A stretch of DNA of 64,000 nt from Halotia branconii CENA392 (GCF_029953635.1 NZ_CP124543.1:2397455-2461454), one strand, 5' to 3'; shown: positions 38,533 to 48,064, counted from the first letter of the stretch. The notes: generated by a model not told the origin, from the sequence alone. Numbers and translations: made by a program.

Positions 38533-39834
38533 ATGCTGCGAATCATTACTCAGCAGGCAGACGTTAGAGCAGAACTACTACGGATCTGCGATCGCACCCA
38601 TGACGAACATGTGCTTCACAAAGAAGCCACAGTGCGGGAAGTGTTGCAAGCAGTGAAGCGCCAAGGCGACAAAGCTGTGTTGCATTATACATCTGAATTT
38701 GACAACCAAACCTTAAAGCCGGAAGAACTGCGGGTGACAGGTTCGGAACTGGATGCGGCCTATCAACAGGTGTCGAAAGAACTGCTCCAGGCGATTCAGT
38801 TGGCTAGTAGCCAAATTGAAGCATTTCACCGTCAACGAGTCCCAAAAAGCTGGGTACACTTTGGCGATGACGATGTAGTACTGGGCAAACGCTACACTCC
38901 TGTAGATCGAGCAGGTTTATACGTCCCTGGTGGCCGTGCTGCTTATCCCAGTGCGGTGCTTATGAATGCAATTCCGGCGAAGGTGGCTGGTGTACCCCGT
39001 GTGATAATGGCGACACCACCACGAGCAGGTAAAGCCATTAACCCAGCCGTTTTGGTGGCTGCTCAAGAAGCAGGGGTACAAGAAATTTATCGAGTTGGAG
39101 GAGCGCAAGCGATCGCGGCTTTAGCCTACGGTACAGAAACGATTCCTCAAGTCAATGTAATTACTGGGCCTGGTAATATTTATGTCACCTTAGCCAAAAA
39201 ACTTGTATATGGAGTCGTCGGCATTGATTCTTTGGCAGGGCCAAGCGAGGTGCTAATTATTGCTGATGAAACAGCCAATCCTGTGCATGTGGCTACTGAT
39301 TTATTGGCACAAGCTGAACATGATCCGATGGCGGCGGCGATTTTGTTAACTACGGATACTGCTTTAGCAAAAAATGTCCAAGTAGCTGTAGAAAGACAGC
39401 TAGTAGATCACCCACGACGGATAGACACCGAAAAAGCGATCGCTCATTACGGTTTAATTGTCGTCGTAGAATCTCTAGAAGCAGCCGCAGAATTTTCCAA
39501 TGAATTTGCCCCTGAACATTTGGAGTTAGAAGTAAAAGATCCTTGGGCAGTACTTCCCAATATCCGTCATGCTGGGGCAATCTTTTTAGGTTACTCTACA
39601 CCAGAAGCTGTAGGAGACTATTTAGCAGGGCCTAATCATACTTTGCCCACATCAGGTGCTGCTCGCTATGCTTCAGCCTTGGGGGTGGAAACTTTCCTCA
39701 AACACTCTAGTATTATTCAATACTCACAAACAGCACTGCAAAAAGTGGCAGGAGCAATTGATGCACTTGCAACAGCTGAAGGCTTACCTTCTCATGCCGA
39801 TTCAGTACGCCGCCGGATTCAGCAAGAAGAGTGA
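38533..39834 (+). CDS. hisD: histidinol dehydrogenase
   Basis: 433 residues. It catalyses the last two steps of histidine synthesis, L-histidinol to L-histidine with two NAD. Motifs: VPGGRAAYPSAVLMNAIPAKVAGV, VITGPGNIYVTLAKK, GPSEVLIIADE, LAQAEHDPMA (zinc-binding region), NEFAPEHLELEV (catalytic Glu-His pair) and GPNHTLPTSGAARYASALGV. The ATG at 38533 gives a normal N-terminus. It stands alone, as his genes are scattered in cyanobacteria. Confidence 0.96.
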   Translation: MLRIITQQADVRAELLRICDRTHDEHVLHKEATVREVLQAVKRQGDKAVLHYTSEFDNQTLKPEELRVTGSELDAAYQQVSKELLQAIQLASSQIEAFHRQRVPKSWVHFGDDDVVLGKRYTPVDRAGLYVPGGRAAYPSAVLMNAIPAKVAGVPRVIMATPPRAGKAINPAVLVAAQEAGVQEIYRVGGAQAIAALAYGTETIPQVNVITGPGNIYVTLAKKLVYGVVGIDSLAGPSEVLIIADETANPVHVATDLLAQAEHDPMAAAILLTTDTALAKNVQVAVERQLVDHPRRIDTEKAIAHYGLIVVVESLEAAAEFSNEFAPEHLELEVKDPWAVLPNIRHAGAIFLGYSTPEAVGDYLAGPNHTLPTSGAARYASALGVETFLKHSSIIQYSQTALQKVAGAIDALATAEGLPSHADSVRRRIQQEE

Positions 39835-40054
39835 CTTTGGATGCTTAATTTTTGCCTATACTATTGGCAAAAGTTAATCGTAAAGTCAAACTAAAAGTCC
39901 GGGCGGTAGTTGCCTCCAGGAAACTAACCTTTGGCGGTTGCAGTCTCAACTATAAAAACGAAGTCCTGATTGGGGAAATTGTTGACTAAGCTGTCGATCA
40001 TCTTCACCAATGGATATTAATATTCAGGGGTCTACTCTTTAGGAGACAAGATCT

Positions 40055-40480
40055 GTGCTAAAAAATATTTTGGTAGCTCTAGACGGTTCGGAAATTGCAG
40101 AAAAAGTAATTGAAGTTTTTAAAGATTTGGTGTTGTCAGAAGAGACTAAAGTCATTCTCTGTCATGTTTTTGCTACACCAGAGTCAGAAATGGAACTACC
40201 TGCCGATCGCCCTCATCCAGAGTCTCCAACATTTTCTTATTTTCATATTGAAAAATTACTGCAAGCTTATCAAGAAAAATTATCAATTAACAGTGAGTTA
40301 GAAATGGTAACAGGTGATCCTGCCGACGAGATTATTCGCCTTGCCAACATTTACCAAGCTGACTTACTAATTATTGGTAGTCGCGGCTTAACTGGGATGA
40401 AGCGAATTGTTCAGGGTTCAGTGAGTAGTCAAGTTGTCGAAGAAGCGAATTGTTCAGTATTGGTGGTCAAGCCAAATTAA
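40055..40480 (+). CDS. universal stress protein (UspA family)
   Basis: 141 residues. The start is GTG at 40055 with AGGAGA 9 nt upstream. NILVALDGSE at the N-terminus and GSRGLTGMKRIVQGSVS at the C-terminus give the ATP-binding G-2X-G-9X-G(S/T) motif, so this is the ATP-binding kind. Such proteins form dimers and respond to starvation or redox stress; the exact role here is unknown. The 220-bp spacer after hisD contains no clear terminator. Confidence 0.9.
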   Translation: MLKNILVALDGSEIAEKVIEVFKDLVLSEETKVILCHVFATPESEMELPADRPHPESPTFSYFHIEKLLQAYQEKLSINSELEMVTGDPADEIIRLANIYQADLLIIGSRGLTGMKRIVQGSVSSQVVEEANCSVLVVKPN

Positions 40481-40675
40481 AATCAGGTAATGCTATGACC
40501 TTTTTGGAATTAAAAATTAAAAATGTAAAATTAAAAATAATGTCTTGAAAAGTTGAGCGTCGGGAAACCCGCCTACGAGAATGGCTTAACAGTGAACAGT
40601 AAACACTGATAACTTATTTAAGCGTCTTACAATTTTTAATTAATAATTTTTAATTTTTAATTGGAGCGAAGCGAC

Positions 40676-41272
40676 TTGACCACAACCCCAAAAGTTACCA
40701 GAAAATTTACCTTTGCAGAGTATCTAGCTTATAACGATGGTACAGATACCCGCTACGAACTAATTAATGGAGAATTAATTCCTATGAGTTTAGGAAGTGG
40801 GCAACATGGGTCAGTAGCGGAATTTCTCAATCTGTGCTTTCGAGCAGAAATTCTTCGACAAAAGTTGGATTGGACATCTAAACAAATGCTAATTGGTGTT
40901 CGTTCACCTCGTGCTGGCAGATGGGATACATCTAGGATTCCAGATGTAGTCGTGGTTTCGCTAACTCAGTGGCGAGAATTAAGAAACCGAGAGGCAGTTA
41001 TTGAACTTAACGAACCACCATCCTTGTTAGTGGTGGAAGTCGTGAGCGAATCGACAAAAACCGCAGATTATCGAGCTAAACGAGTAGAATATAATGTTTT
41101 GAGTATTCCAGAGTATTGGATTGTCGATCCGTTAACAAACAAAGTAACTGTTTTTACATTGATTGAAGAATTGTATGAGTCAGCAGAGTTTTTTGCTGAC
41201 GATTATATTAAATCTCCAACTTTTCCGCAATTGGAATTAACAGTTGAGCAAGTTTTATCTGCCGACACTTAA
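40676..41272 (+). CDS. Uma2 family (DUF820) putative endonuclease
   Basis: 198 residues from TTG 40676 (TTGACCACAACC), which has GGAG 10 nt upstream; a TTG at 40661 would add 5. Core motifs: [62 protein letters not shown] and [10 protein letters not shown], the usual PD-(D/E)XK-like Uma2 layout. The upstream region is made of AAAATTA-type heptamers. Function unknown, as for other members. Confidence 0.82.
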   Translation: MTTTPKVTRKFTFAEYLAYNDGTDTRYELINGELIPMSLGSGQHGSVAEFLNLCFRAEILRQKLDWTSKQMLIGVRSPRAGRWDTSRIPDVVVVSLTQWRELRNREAVIELNEPPSLLVVEVVSESTKTADYRAKRVEYNVLSIPEYWIVDPLTNKVTVFTLIEELYESAEFFADDYIKSPTFPQLELTVEQVLSADT

Positions 41273-41326
41273 CCAACATTCAAATCTTTTTTATAGCGGT
41301 TGATATAGATGAAAACACCACTCACT

Positions 41327-41361
41327 CTAGCCCCTAGCCTCTAGCCCCTAGCCCCTAGCCC
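41327..41361. repeat. TAGCCCC tandem heptamers overlapping the end of the SRPBCC-like gene
   Basis: About five TAGCCCC/TAGCCTC units. They run into the 3' end of the minus-strand gene at 41355-41747, whose last Gly codon and TAG stop are read from the repeat. Confidence 0.7.
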
Positions 41362-41747
41362 CTTTTAAATTGAGTTGCCAGAAACTGACGCAAGCTCAAC
41401 AAACTCAAGCTTTGTCCTAAATTTAAAGGCAAAATGGAAACTCCTTCGAGGCGGGATTGCACCCAACCTTCTCCCCAATACCATTCATGGAATCCATCAA
41501 TACCCCCACTGAGTAGCAAGCGCAGACAATTAGGTTTTGCTACATCGACTTGATGATGTACCGGAACTGGTCCAGTCCAGGTTGTAAACTTAAATCCTGG
41601 ATGTAGTTCTTCTGGCATTCCTGGAGCAAAACGCTGTCCTATTAGCCATTTTTTTAATTGCTCTGGATGCAGCAAACTGTCATGAATGGCATCGGCTGAT
41701 GCTTCAATTTCTATCCGCAGTTGACTCTGTTGAAAATTACCAAGCAT
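41355..41747 (-). CDS. SRPBCC/START-like small protein
   Basis: 130 residues from the ATG at 41745-41747; an upstream TTG adds 7. The pattern LRIEIEASADAIHDSLLHPEQLKKWL with PGFKFTTWTGP and GFHEWYWGEGWVQSRLEG is that of a START-like (SRPBCC) barrel, which often binds hydrophobic ligands. The ligand is unknown. The stop codon falls inside the TAGCCCC heptamer array, so the present C-terminus (QFKRG) may be a shortened version of an older one. Confidence 0.6.
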   Translation of the reverse strand: MLGNFQQSQLRIEIEASADAIHDSLLHPEQLKKWLIGQRFAPGMPEELHPGFKFTTWTGPVPVHHQVDVAKPNCLRLLLSGGIDGFHEWYWGEGWVQSRLEGVSILPLNLGQSLSLLSLRQFLATQFKRG

Positions 41748-41878
41748 TTTTCTAGTATTGCTTAACAATCTAATTCTAGTATTGCAAATACATTCACTAG
41801 CGATCGCTCAGTCAATTTTCTGGCAAATGAGAACTTAGAATAGAAAAAGTGAACTTGTTAAGAAATGTAAGGTTTTTC

Positions 41879-42784
41879 ATGGCAGATCAGTTAATTCGTG
41901 CAACAGCGGCTGAAGGTGGGATTCGGGCAGTGGGTGTGATCACCACACGCTTAACAGAAGATGCACGGCAGCGCCACAAGCTCTCTTATGTGGCTACAGC
42001 AGCACTGGGACGGACGATGGCGGCTGGTTTATTGATGGCTTCTAGCATGAAGCGTGTAGGATCTAGGGTTAATGTCCGGGTTAAAGGCGATGGGCTTTTA
42101 GGTGGTATATTGGTAGATGCGGGCTTAGATGGGACGGTACGCGGGTATGTAGGAAACCCATCTATAGAATTGCCTCCTAATGCTAAAGGTAAGTTAGATG
42201 TTGGTGGTGCAGTAGGTAACGGATACTTGTATGTAGTGCGAGATATTGGTTACGGCTACCCTTACTCTAGTACAGTAGAACTCGTTTCAGGTGAAATTGG
42301 TGACGATGTGGCTCATTACCTGATTAATTCCGAACAAACACCTTCAGCAGTTGTTTTAGGCGTGTTCGTGGGAGCAGGTGGAGTTACAGCAGCTGGGGGA
42401 TTATTGGTGCAAGTACTACCCAAAGCTGCTAGAGATGAAGCATTGGTAGCAACTTTAGAATCACGGGTATCTGCTTTATCAGGGTTTACGCCGTTGTTGC
42501 AAGCTGGCAAGACGTTAACGGAAATCCTCAATGATCTATTAGGAGACATGGGGCTGACAATTTTTCCTGAAAGCCAAATGCTACGCTTTCACTGTGGCTG
42601 TTCTTTTGATCGCGTTTTAGGGGCATTAAAAATCTTGGGAGAAGCTGAATTGCAAGACATGATTATTGAAGATGATGGGGCTGAGGCAACTTGCGACTTT
42701 TGTGGCAAAGTTTATCAAGCAAGTAGCGACGATTTAACTCAACTAATAGCCGATTTGCAGACGGAGTCTTCTATTTTAGGGTAA
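41879..42784 (+). CDS. hslO: redox-regulated chaperone Hsp33
   Basis: 301 residues from ATG 41879, with TAAGG 7 nt upstream; an in-frame GTG at 41849 is less likely. It starts MADQLIRATAAEGGIRAVGV. The C-terminal zinc switch is complete: HCGCSFDR (CxC) and CDFCGKVY (CxxC). Oxidation of these four Cys activates the chaperone during heat plus oxidative stress. It lies next to the SRPBCC-like gene, which is divergent. Confidence 0.95.
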   Translation: MADQLIRATAAEGGIRAVGVITTRLTEDARQRHKLSYVATAALGRTMAAGLLMASSMKRVGSRVNVRVKGDGLLGGILVDAGLDGTVRGYVGNPSIELPPNAKGKLDVGGAVGNGYLYVVRDIGYGYPYSSTVELVSGEIGDDVAHYLINSEQTPSAVVLGVFVGAGGVTAAGGLLVQVLPKAARDEALVATLESRVSALSGFTPLLQAGKTLTEILNDLLGDMGLTIFPESQMLRFHCGCSFDRVLGALKILGEAELQDMIIEDDGAEATCDFCGKVYQASSDDLTQLIADLQTESSILG

Positions 42785-42937
42785 AGTATAAAATAACACC
42801 GATTTTTCAAAACTTTAATGATATCTATGGAGCAAATCAAGTAAAAAAGTAGCTTTTTAATTATGAGAAAGTTACTATGGCAACAATGGAATTATCGACC
42901 TAAAACAGATCGCTATTCAACTATTTTGGTGTGAGAA

Positions 42938-45028
42938 ATGACAGAGCGAGATATTCCAGACAGTTGGTCTTCAGGCAAAGGAAGAGAGCCAGATAAAATA
43001 GGGGAATCATTCAACAGGCAACAATTGGGTGATATCCCAGCATTTGGTGTGCCAGCTACTAGTTCTACCTCTAAGTCAGTGAAGCAGCGAAACAAATATA
43101 ATTCCGTCCGCAAAGCGTCTCAAACAGAAGGATTACCTATAGATACTAACTCAGACAATACAAGTTTACCTAGTAAAAATTCTCAGCGATTGCCACGTTG
43201 GATGAAAAGCTGGGTATTGTGGTCAGTATTGTTAACGTTAATTCCCGGCAGTATCGGGTTTCTGGCGATGTCAATACTGTTTAAGTTACCATCTGCTCCC
43301 AACTGCCCATCAATTTTTTGGCCTTTGGCTAGTGCATCGGTGCGGTTACATTGCGCTCAATTAGCAGCTTCTAAGCAGAAAGTAGATGACTTGCTACAAG
43401 CGATCGCAATGGTGAGACAACTACCTCAAAATCACCCCCTGCATGGAGAAATTGAGCGTTTCTTAGAGGAATGGTCAAAAGATATTTTACGCCTAGCCGA
43501 TGAAAGTTTTCAAGCGGGAAATTTAGAAGAAGCGATCGCTACTGCACGTAAAATACCTGAAGACCTTTCAGCGTCTAAATTAGTAGACGATCAAATTTCT
43601 CAATGGCAGTCAATTTGGTCAAAAGCAGAAGGTATCTACCAAGATGCAGAAGAACAATTAAAACAAAGGCGCTGGCAATCAGCGTTTATGTTGTCAGCTA
43701 AATTGCTGCGTGTAGATAATAAATTTTGGGCAAGTACTAAATACGATCAATTAAATCGCTTAATTACTTCAGCGAAGGAAGATGGCGATAAGTTAGCTAA
43801 AGCTGAAGATTTAGCAGATAGCCAAGTAGTAGATAAGCTACTAGAAGCTATCAAAATAGCTGAGTCGATAAATTCAGAAAGTTACCTTTATCAAAAAGCG
43901 CAAGAATTGATTCCGGGATTCGGACGTAAGATGCTGGAATTAGCACAAGCAAAGTTAGATGCACGGGATGCTGATACAGCTCTTGATATTGCTAGACAAA
44001 TTCCCGACAGTACTAAATTGCAAACAGAAGTTGAAGACTTTATAGCTTTAGCTGATGCTCAAAGAAGTGCATGGATAGGTACTGTTGCTGGTTTAGAAAC
44101 AGCAATTTCCCAGGCGCAACAAATTGATCCTTCCAGACCAGTTTATGAAAAAGCACAACAATTAATTGCTCGTTGGCAGTTAGAAATTGAAGATGTAGCT
44201 CGTTTAGAAAGAGCGCGAACACTAGCTAGTCAAGGAACAATTACCAATTTAACAGCAGCGATCGCCGAAGTCCAGATGATTCCTGGTAATAACCCACGGG
44301 CATCGGAGGCTAAAGAAGAAGCGAGTCGTTGGCGTACTCAAGTAGAAACAATCGAAGATCAACCTTACTTGGAACGCGCCGAACAGATAGCTTTTATGGG
44401 GGATATTAATTCTTTGCAAGCTGCAATTGCTGAAGCAAGTCAAATTGGTCGGGGTCGAGCGTTGTATCCAGAAGCACGCCGAAGAATCCGCACTTGGACA
44501 GCTAAAGTCGAGCGTATTCAAGACCAACCTTACTTAGACCAAGCAAGAGAACTGGCTCAAAGTGGGAATTTACCTGCTGCTATTAGTACAGCTCAAACAA
44601 TAGCCTCATCAGGACGAGCGCTTTCTAGTGAAGCACAAGCAGCTGTGGATGACTGGTCAGGGCAAATCCGCGCCAGAGAAAACTGGAAAAAAGCGCGGGA
44701 AGTGGCACTTGCTGGAACACCAGAAGCTTTAGCTGAGGGGATACGGCTGGCTGATAAGGTGTCAAATAATAGTATTTTACGCTTGGATGTGAATGTAGCG
44801 ATTGATCAGTGGAGTCAGCAATTATTAGATATAGCTCGAACTCAAGGTAATTCTGATCCTTCTCAAGCAATTAAAACTGCTAAGTTAATTCCCCGTGGTA
44901 GTTCTGCTTATAGTACGGCACAAGATCAAATTAAAACTTGGCAACAGTTTCTTAATCCTGAACCTCCACCTCCACCGCTGCCTGAGTTTCAACAATTACA
45001 GCCTATAACACCTATTAATCAACGGTGA
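42938..45028 (+). CDS. membrane-anchored helical-repeat protein
   Basis: 696 residues, not a named family. Residues 1-88 are polar and disordered, 91-115 (SWVLWSVLLTLIPGSIGFLAMSI) form one transmembrane helix, and the remaining about 570 residues are a helical solenoid. Helical pairs recur with the mark EDQPYLERAEQIA, IQDQPYLDQAREL and similar ALARQ/AIAxAxxI units, resembling TPR-type folds. The tail is PEPPPPPLP, Pro-rich. The layout suggests a membrane scaffold with the repeat region outside or on the membrane face. Function unknown. It converges on the aldo/keto reductase gene. Confidence 0.75.
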   Translation: MTERDIPDSWSSGKGREPDKIGESFNRQQLGDIPAFGVPATSSTSKSVKQRNKYNSVRKASQTEGLPIDTNSDNTSLPSKNSQRLPRWMKSWVLWSVLLTLIPGSIGFLAMSILFKLPSAPNCPSIFWPLASASVRLHCAQLAASKQKVDDLLQAIAMVRQLPQNHPLHGEIERFLEEWSKDILRLADESFQAGNLEEAIATARKIPEDLSASKLVDDQISQWQSIWSKAEGIYQDAEEQLKQRRWQSAFMLSAKLLRVDNKFWASTKYDQLNRLITSAKEDGDKLAKAEDLADSQVVDKLLEAIKIAESINSESYLYQKAQELIPGFGRKMLELAQAKLDARDADTALDIARQIPDSTKLQTEVEDFIALADAQRSAWIGTVAGLETAISQAQQIDPSRPVYEKAQQLIARWQLEIEDVARLERARTLASQGTITNLTAAIAEVQMIPGNNPRASEAKEEASRWRTQVETIEDQPYLERAEQIAFMGDINSLQAAIAEASQIGRGRALYPEARRRIRTWTAKVERIQDQPYLDQARELAQSGNLPAAISTAQTIASSGRALSSEAQAAVDDWSGQIRARENWKKAREVALAGTPEALAEGIRLADKVSNNSILRLDVNVAIDQWSQQLLDIARTQGNSDPSQAIKTAKLIPRGSSAYSTAQDQIKTWQQFLNPEPPPPPLPEFQQLQPITPINQR

Positions 45029-45047
45029 TTTTTAATCATTTGGAATT

Positions 45048-45080
45048 AACCTCTTGCAAAATATCCTTTTGTAGGAGGTT
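45048..45080. terminator. bidirectional hairpin between convergent genes
   Basis: AACCTCTTGCAAAA (45048-45061) and TTTTGTAGGAGGTT (45067-45080) pair over 14 bp with two mismatches and a 5-nt loop. It sits between the helical-repeat gene and the aldo/keto reductase gene, whose 3' ends face each other. Confidence 0.6.
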
Positions 45081-45111
45081 TATCCAATAGATAATGTGAT
45101 TTCCTGGTTTT

Positions 45112-45978
45112 TTATGTTGCTTGGTTAATTTTTTCCACTTCTTCCTCAGATAGTTTGATATCAACGCCACGCACTGAATCTTCAAGACTAGAAGTCTTGC
45201 TAGCACCAGGAATCGGTAAAATACAAGGCGATTTAGAACGCAACCACGCCAATACAATATTGTATACCGATACACCTTTTTCTTTCGCTAACTGAGCGAT
45301 CGCGGGAATATCTTTTAAATCGCTATGACGACGACTACCGCCAAAAGGACTCCAAGGTAAAAAAGTTAATTTTTCCTGTTCACAATACTTCAATACACCG
45401 TCAGTTTCGGGCTGTCGTTGCCAAGGGCTATATTGATTTTGCACTGAAATAATATCTACCACATCCCGCGATCGCTTAATTTGTTCAACAGAAAAATTAG
45501 AAACTCCTACAAACCGAATTAAACCATCTGCTACTGCTTCTTTGGCTGGTGCGAGAGATTCCTCAATTGTGTAGTTGGCATCAGGGGAATGGTATTGCCA
45601 AATATCGATGGGTTTATCACCACCTAAAGCCTCAAAACTGGTACGAATTGTTTGACGCAAATGTTCTGGACTACCGTTGCGTGTCCAACTACCATTGGGA
45701 CGCATCAAACCCCCTTTAGTTGCGACAATTATACGACTAATATCACCTTTGTAACTGCTAAGTGCTTTGTGAATTAGTCGCTCATTGTGATGCTTGTCTG
45801 ACTCATCTTGGCAATAAGAGTCAGCAGTATCAATGAATGTAATGCCCAAATCTAAAGCACGATGAATAACTGCGATAGATTGTGATTCGGGCGGGCGATT
45901 ATAAATTGACATCGGCATTCCACCCAAGCCAATCACACTTACAGAGATACCCGTTGTTCCTAGCTGTTTGGTTTCCAT
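45112..45978 (-). CDS. aldo/keto reductase
   Basis: 288 residues, TIM-barrel oxidoreductase using NAD(P)H. FIDTADSY carries Asp50 and Tyr55, ATKGG carries Lys88 and WQYHSPD has the catalytic His, the complete AKR tetrad. The later VGVSNFSVEQI and LPWSPFGGSR are normal AKR elements. The natural substrate is not clear; many of these act on small aldehydes or ketones. It starts divergently from the terminator of the pentapeptide-repeat gene. Confidence 0.92.
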   Translation of the reverse strand: METKQLGTTGISVSVIGLGGMPMSIYNRPPESQSIAVIHRALDLGITFIDTADSYCQDESDKHHNERLIHKALSSYKGDISRIIVATKGGLMRPNGSWTRNGSPEHLRQTIRTSFEALGGDKPIDIWQYHSPDANYTIEESLAPAKEAVADGLIRFVGVSNFSVEQIKRSRDVVDIISVQNQYSPWQRQPETDGVLKYCEQEKLTFLPWSPFGGSRRHSDLKDIPAIAQLAKEKGVSVYNIVLAWLRSKSPCILPIPGASKTSSLEDSVRGVDIKLSEEEVEKINQAT

Positions 45979-46092
45979 GCTTTTAAACTCTGGTTGACAA
46001 CGCTATTAACTATGTATTTAGCTAATTAGATTTGTTTTGACAATTACCTATGGATAGGGCTTAAGAAAAACGATCAGCTATTCTAATTATGA

Positions 46093-46130
46093 AATAATCC
46101 CCCTCTCAATTAACTGAAAAGGGGATTATT
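46093..46130 (-). terminator. intrinsic terminator of the pentapeptide-repeat gene
   Basis: Perfect 10-bp inverted repeat AATAATCCCC / GGGGATTATT (46093-46102, 46121-46130) with an 18-nt loop, starting 2 bp downstream of the stop codon of the minus-strand gene. Confidence 0.7.
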
Positions 46131-46132
46131 TT

Positions 46133-46627
46133 CTACTTACATCCTAAAGATTCACGAGTAGCTATACCAGTTTTGGAATTTGTACCATTTGCTTGATTAC
46201 AGAGTTTTTTCACCTGCAAACCGTCTAAAATTGCGTTCGTAAAATCTGCGCCTGTGATGTCAACATCATCAAATACAGAACGCAGCATCATTGCATCTGT
46301 TAAAACTGCATCACTCAAGTCAACGCCCTTGAAACTTACCAAATAGGCTATGCCTTCACTAAAATCTACGCCATGCAGATTTACACCCTCTAAGAGACTA
46401 CTGTTAAATACACCACCCCGCAAATTAGCATTGCTAAAGTTAGTATTCTCTAAACTCACATTGGTAAACTCAATAGCAACTAAGTTTTGATTAGAGTAAT
46501 CCTTGCCCTTAAGTTCATCACCGGCAGAACGGGTGATACTAGAAGAACTTGCGGCCTGCGCCGATAGGGGAAACAAAAAAAGAACCATAGCTAAAACAAC
46601 GCTAGCCAGTAGTTGCCGATATTTCAT
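46133..46627 (-). CDS. lumenal/periplasmic pentapeptide-repeat protein
   Basis: 164 residues. A Sec-type signal peptide (hydrophobic core, then AQAAS near residue 26) is followed by pentapeptide repeats of the A(D/N)LXX type: LVAIEFTN, LENTNFSNANLRGGVF, LEGVNLHGVDFSE, VDLSDAVLTDAM and ITGADFTNAILDG, giving a right-handed beta-helix over about residues 48-140. It ends with LCNQANG...SLGCK, which can form a disulphide. It resembles thylakoid-lumen pentapeptide proteins of cyanobacteria and plants. The function is not known. Confidence 0.85.
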   Translation of the reverse strand: MKYRQLLASVVLAMVLFLFPLSAQAASSSSITRSAGDELKGKDYSNQNLVAIEFTNVSLENTNFSNANLRGGVFNSSLLEGVNLHGVDFSEGIAYLVSFKGVDLSDAVLTDAMMLRSVFDDVDITGADFTNAILDGLQVKKLCNQANGTNSKTGIATRESLGCK

Positions 46628-46682
46628 AATCTCTTCTTAACAAATCTCAACACTTTCACTATTAAACATTAAACTGTACTGG

Positions 46683-46848
46683 GGCGTTGCATAAATACGG
46701 GATGAATAGAGATGTTTGACCAAGACTAAAGATTGATTTTTTGCGTCTTTGCGCCTACCCTGCGGGTACTCCTTCGGAGAACTCGTAAGAGTAACTGCTA
46801 CCGCGTCTATGCGCGAAATTAAGATTCATCCCATCAATCGGCAACGCC
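46683..46848. repeat. MITE-like element with GGCGTTGC ends
   Basis: Left end GGCGTTGCATAAATACGGG and right end GATTCATCCCATCAATCGG-CAACGCC: GGCGTTGC is inverted at both ends and GGGATGAAT pairs with ATTCATCCC inside. Length is about 166 bp with no coding frame. A related left end is at 8836 and an element with the same outer 8 bp at 20551. The spacer 46628-47047 holds only this element plus a 9-bp hairpin TATGAGTTA / TAACTCATA (46892-46918). Confidence 0.6.
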
Positions 46849-47047
46849 TGTACTGGAGAGTGCTAAATGAATTGTTTATCAAAACATATTCTATGAGTTA
46901 AATTCGGTCTAACTCATAAAATATAATTATGTTTTACTCAAAGGCTTACTAAATCAGACTTTGGTTTCAACTCACCTTCAAAGAAAAACTTTTTGATTTA
47001 CTGAGAATCTAATCTATGATTTTGTCATGCTTTTTTTGGGAATGATA

Positions 47048-47254
47048 TTAGAAACTGTCCAATCGAATATCTTTCCAAATATCTGAGACCTCCCACCCTG
47101 AATTACCAACAGATTCAACCACAGGATGATCAATTAATGGGATATTTGACTCTTGCATCTCAATGATATCAACTTGAAGATTTTGCTGCTTTAACTTTTC
47201 TATTGTCTTTGTTTGCTTAGGAATAGGCTTTTCAAATTTTTTGATGAGTCTCAT
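47048..47254 (-). CDS. short hypothetical protein
   Basis: 68 residues, not recognised. The first half is basic (KKFEKPIPKQTKTIEKLKQQ) and the second acidic, ending SGWEVSDIWKDIRLDSF. It has a clear ATG but no good Shine-Dalgarno sequence. Its isolation in a repeat-rich region makes it uncertain; it may be an orphan small gene or a fragment. Confidence 0.35.
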   Translation of the reverse strand: MRLIKKFEKPIPKQTKTIEKLKQQNLQVDIIEMQESNIPLIDHPVVESVGNSGWEVSDIWKDIRLDSF

Positions 47255-47371
47255 GTTTATCTACAGTTTGAGAATGGGTACACTACAAAAAGTGATGATT
47301 GTTTTGTAGTCTTTTTAAGAGGCAGATACCTAAAAAAGCTAAGTTAATCTTGCTATCACAACTATCTTGAG

Positions 47372-47599
47372 TTACATCTGGTCTTGCAAGCAAGTGATTA
47401 AAACAAACCAAAAAGTTCGGTTTTCTGGAAAAGCAAGTATTTTAAAGACGCTTCTAGCTTTTGCAAATGCTAATACAAATAATTCATCTGCTTGAGACTT
47501 GACACCTAGATTAATTAAAATTTCTACCTTTTTTGAGATATCACTTCTTTCGTTAGGCAGAGAGTTGAATTTGTAAGTATTGTTTACTATTTCTTTAAA
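47372..47599 (-). pseudogene. possible decayed coding segment
   Basis: An open minus-strand segment of 75 codons without a start codon reads as plausible protein (SKKVEILINLGVKSQADELF, FPENRTFWFVLI) and ends with TAA at 47372-47374. An upstream in-frame TAA at 47600-47602 closes it. It is perhaps the 3' remnant of a lost gene; the family is not recognised. The rest of 47255-47779 is AT-rich with nothing else seen. Confidence 0.25.
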
Positions 47600-47779
47600 T
47601 TAAGATAACCTACAAAATCACTGTTTTTAGTATAACATTTGTGAGATCCAGGCAAACACTCTATTGTGTTGCCATCTTTGATAAGTCAAGTTAAGTTCCA
47701 GAACGATTAGTATTAATACATTTTATGTATTGATGATCTTCATAATTTAACTGTTTTCTAATTTGGAGCAAGTTTATCA

Positions 47780-48064
47780 ATGAGTTATTACAACTTTAAC
47801 GATCATTTCTGGAAACCAGAGACAGTTTGTCAACAAGCATTACAACCAAAACCAAGTCAAAAAAATACTCGTAAAAACAAAGTCAGAATCATCTTGTATA
47901 TCATCTGTGTTGCAATATGGACACCTGTGTTGTTCCAAGTTTTATTTATTGCCACCAATCAAAATCAACAAACAGCTTTGTTAGATGTTGAAAATTCCAA
48001 AGGTAACTGCTTAACATTGAGACATGATAAAGGTGTAAAAATTTATTGCTCTATTGCACAGTAA
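47780..48064 (+). CDS. small single-pass membrane protein
   Basis: 94 residues, not recognised. GGAG is 12 nt before the ATG. Residues 1-35 are polar and basic at the end (KNTRKNKVR), 36-58 (IILYIICVAIWTPVLFQVLFIAT) form a membrane helix, and the last 36 residues hold two Cys (GNCLTLRH, KIYCSI) that could form a disulphide outside the cytoplasm. It precedes gcvT by 69 bp on the same strand, but a functional link is unproven. Confidence 0.5.
   Translation: MSYYNFNDHFWKPETVCQQALQPKPSQKNTRKNKVRIILYIICVAIWTPVLFQVLFIATNQNQQTALLDVENSKGNCLTLRHDKGVKIYCSIAQ

Noticed and set aside
39895..39975. Possible Yfr2-like small RNA (CCTCCAGGAAACTAACC) between hisD and the stress-protein gene
   Set aside because: The AGGAAAC core is similar, but the family loop AGGAAACA is not exact and no clear flanking stems or terminator were found.
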